Below, in pieces: positions 61,969 to 64,000 of a stretch of 64,000 bases of DNA; the stretch's first letter is position 1, and every line of letters starts with the position of its first letter. This stretch comes from Candidatus Halobonum tyrrellensis G22 (lineage in GTDB: Archaea > Halobacteriota > Halobacteria > Halobacteriales > Haloferacaceae): positions 1-64,000 of the forward strand of contig NZ_ASGZ01000005.1 in assembly GCF_000495475.1 (NCBI RefSeq), read 5' to 3'. Under the pieces are notes generated by a model, which was not told where the DNA came from, did not search any database, and saw only the letters and a list, made by a program, of their open reading frames with translations. A program made the position numbers and the translations under genes.

Positions 61969-63163
61969 GGGTTAGTTCGGTCCCGGGGGGAGAATTACTC
62001 TCGCGTTCACGCGAAGGCCGCCGGTTTCGAATGGCGGAGGCGATCCACTCTCGTCCAGCAATCCGACGAATTCGTCGTTGTACGGCGATTTCATACGGAA
62101 GAGGAGCGGGGAGATGGATCGATAGCGACCACCGCTACCCTCGGGAAATCGGGTTCGAACCCGAACTAACCGAGTGAGAGGGAGGGTTCCGAACGGGGAC
62201 GGCGTGTCACGACCGAAGCGCTGTGAGTACGGCCAGACACCGCCCGAGGGGTGACACGCGGGCTGGTCGGGGTGAGCCGACGACTGTAGACAGTACGCAG
62301 ACTGAAGGGGAGTTCCTTTCCGAGTCGGAGGCGGCAGCGACCAGCGACGTCAGCGACGCGGTCCGTACCGTCGAACGTCATCACTAGGTTCGTATATTTC
62401 CATGAGTCTATCAAATATATTATATACGGTGGCTACGTGCGAGCGGATGCAGTCGAGGATCCCCCCGCGGCTTCGAGTAGAAGTCCCGTGTGGATCACGG
62501 GTCGTCAGGGGGGCGAGACGTCGTCAGTCCCACGAGGACGACCCCGTCGAGGGCGGCGTCACTCACGTCCCCGTCGTCTCGTGCAGTCGCCCGCCCGTAG
62601 GCGGACGGCGTCGAGGTGGACGCCGACGCTGGAAACACGTCGTGGAACTGGCCGATCGGTAGGACCCGTCACTCGGCGTCGAAGTCGTCGCAAGCGTGTT
62701 CGAACGGGCCGTCGACCGGGTCCTGAGCCGTGCCCAACCGGCACGGATCCGCGGGGAAGATCGAAGCGTGCCATCGTCTTCACGACTCGTTCACTCGTAC
62801 GACACGTATAACTAGATATCGAACATTTCTGATCCGACGAGAGCGAAAACCGCATCGGCTCCGAAGTGGCCTCTGGCGGAGCCGGGGTTCTCATGACTCG
62901 GAACCCACGCGTACCGTGTCGGTCAGCGGATATAGTAGTATCGTTCGTGACGTTCGTACCGGTGAACGACCGGGAGACGGAGCGAAGACCGTCAACTCCT
63001 CCCGACCGTCGTATTTCCCCCTCGGCCCGGCAACCGAACGGCGGACGGGCCTTCGGCGCTCCGACTCTCCACTACAGCCGGTTCGTCGGACCTCGCTTTG
63101 CCGCTTGCGGGAGGAGAGGGCAATCGACGACGGACTCGTCTGTCGGGGCACGTCGAATCTCGT
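61969..63163. other. Long gene-free interval
   Basis: About 1.2 kb. Frames exist but lack codon bias. AT-rich 62390-62430 (with AAATATATTATATA) looks promoter-like but leads to no convincing gene. A minus-strand tail reading DPVDGPFEHACDDFDAE stops near 62676 and may be a decayed gene end. Otherwise nothing recognised. Confidence 0.45.
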
Positions 63164-63862
63164 TCACCCGTCGGCGGCGACCCACTCCACCGCGTTCGCG
63201 AGCGCCCGCCGGACCTCGTCGTGGTCGCGGTAGATCGGGAACTCCTCGTGGCCCGGACGGAGGTAGAAGCCGGCGCCCGCCCCGAACCGGAACGCGACGC
63301 CCGAGCGGAACCACCCGCCCTCGGAGAACTCGCTCTCGAAGACCACCGTCTCCGGGTCGGGGATGTCGTACGGTTCGCCGAACATCTCCACCCCGTCGAT
63401 CACGAAGTCGTCGACCCCGTCGGCGACCGGGTGGTCGGGCGCTTCGACGCCGACCCGTTCGCGCTCCCCGTCGACGAGTCGCACCTCGCCGAGGTCGCCC
63501 GAGGTTCCGATCAGTCGCTTGTAGGGCCGGGCGTAGTGCGCAGAGTGGAGGCTGACGAATCCGACGCCCTCCTCGGTGACGGCCTCCTCGATGCGGTCGA
63601 CCGTCCGGTCGGTCACGTCGTCGTGGCGGAGGTGCCCCCACCAGACCACGGCGTCCGCCCAGTCGAGGTCGGCGGCGCTCGCGCCTTGCCCCTCGTCGTC
63701 GAGCGACCGCGTCCGAGTTTCGATGCCGCCGCGGTCGGCGAGCGCCGAGGCGACGGCTCCGCGGATCCCGTCGGGGTAGATCTCTTCCGGTTCGGTGCCC
63801 TCCGACCACACGAGGGCGTTGATATCACTGGTTACCACGCCCGTCACCACGGATCCCTCCAC
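63164..63862 (-). CDS. ThuA-domain (trehalose-utilisation-like) protein
   Basis: A 232-residue cytosolic protein with the glutamine-amidotransferase-like ThuA fold: DLDWADAVVWWGHLRHDDVT, VGFVSLHSAHYARPYKRLIG, VEAPDHPVADGVDDFVIDGV, EMFGEPYDIPDP and FYLRPGHEEFPIYRDHDEVR. The SLHSAHY loop and H-P-V-A motif are characteristic. ThuA proteins accompany sugar dehydrogenases and isomerases. GTG starts at 63862 and 63847 are both possible. The truncated gene upstream on the same strand may be its operon partner. Confidence 0.88.
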   Translation of the reverse strand: MEGSVVTGVVTSDINALVWSEGTEPEEIYPDGIRGAVASALADRGGIETRTRSLDDEGQGASAADLDWADAVVWWGHLRHDDVTDRTVDRIEEAVTEEGVGFVSLHSAHYARPYKRLIGTSGDLGEVRLVDGERERVGVEAPDHPVADGVDDFVIDGVEMFGEPYDIPDPETVVFESEFSEGGWFRSGVAFRFGAGAGFYLRPGHEEFPIYRDHDEVRRALANAVEWVAADG

Positions 63863-63944
63863 CTTGAATCCGATCGATTCTCCCTACGAGGGGAGTCCCG
63901 ACCGCGTCACGCCCAACGCCGGTCGAACGGCACGGTGATAGGCG

Positions 63945-64000
63945 TCACTCGAAGTCGCCGAGGTCGATGTCGACGCGCCGTCCGGTCGTCGCTGACTCGT
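63945..64000 (-). CDS. C-terminus of a gene extending beyond the window
   Basis: Minus-strand frame entering at 64000 and ending at TGA 63945 encodes ESATTGRRVDIDLGDFE. Codon bias is good. A ThuA gene follows on the same strand after about 80 bases; in many genomes a Gfo/Idh/MocA dehydrogenase precedes ThuA, but 17 residues are too few to assign it. Confidence 0.45.
   Translation of the reverse strand, partial: ESATTGRRVDIDLGDFE

Noticed and set aside
62150-62166. CGGGTTCGAACCCG looks like a tRNA T-arm
   Set aside because: No D-arm, anticodon arm or matching acceptor stem can be placed around it on either strand; it is just a palindrome.
62437-62894. Plus- and minus-strand Arg-rich frames in the 62-63 kb gap
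   Set aside because: No codon bias, no motif, and frames overlap one another.

Overview
The window is chromosomal or megaplasmid DNA of a halophilic archaeon (class Halobacteria). The reasons are a high GC content with strongly GC-biased third codon positions in real genes, acidic proteins rich in Asp and Glu, Tat-type lipoproteins, archaeal TATA boxes just upstream of starts, and family types typical of haloarchaea (a HalX response regulator, a Bat-like HTH regulator, 7TM sensor kinases, a DUF5806-like protein, paired TrkA/TrkH). No rRNA or tRNA gene was found.

Layout. 1-7 kb: a truncated membrane protein, a HEAT-repeat protein, an Mrp-type Fe-S carrier fused to a DUF2249-like domain, a molybdopterin-domain protein, a foldable non-coding element, and the cydAB quinol oxidase. 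8-18 kb: a signalling island with a CPBP protease, an HTH regulator, a HalX response regulator, a Bat-like regulator, and three histidine-kinase-like proteins, one of which has no recognisable catalytic domain. 18-23 kb: insertion-sequence debris around a secreted seven-bladed FG-GAP protein. 23-26 kb: a nickel locus (frameshifted nikR, nicO permease, MFS transporter) with two similar candidate NikR operators. 26-35 kb: a TrkA/TrkH potassium-uptake cluster with an Lrp-RCK_C regulator. It is flanked on both sides by an HTH regulator followed by a broken PIN toxin gene.

35-50 kb is an accessory region. It holds an intact VapBC-like operon, two lipoproteins, conjugation and replication remnants, an RPA-like protein, small zinc-finger proteins, a broken N6-adenine methylase, PepF, and a two-repeat CRISPR relic next to a shortened CPBP protease. 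50-53 kb carries a four-carbon acid sugar kinase plus PdxA-like dehydrogenase pair. 53-57 kb holds haloarchaeal hypothetical genes between two copies of an arsenite-transporter fragment. 57-60 kb contains thioredoxin/CcdA fragments, two iron-type substrate-binding lipoproteins (one with an internal deletion) behind DtxR-type boxes, and a multiply frameshifted HEAT protein. 60-64 kb has a transposase fragment, a VCBS-type propeller protein and a ThuA-domain protein.

The most striking overall feature is the contrast between long intact core genes (cyd, trk, pepF, pdxA, kinases) and accessory genes, many of which are interrupted by a single-base indel or stop. I did not find a clearly complete, wholly new multi-gene system. 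The best candidates for new biology are the paired active and degenerate 7TM sensors, the twin HTH-PIN modules with 7-nt-spaced palindromes, the two-site nickel regulon and the Lrp-RCK_C control of potassium uptake.
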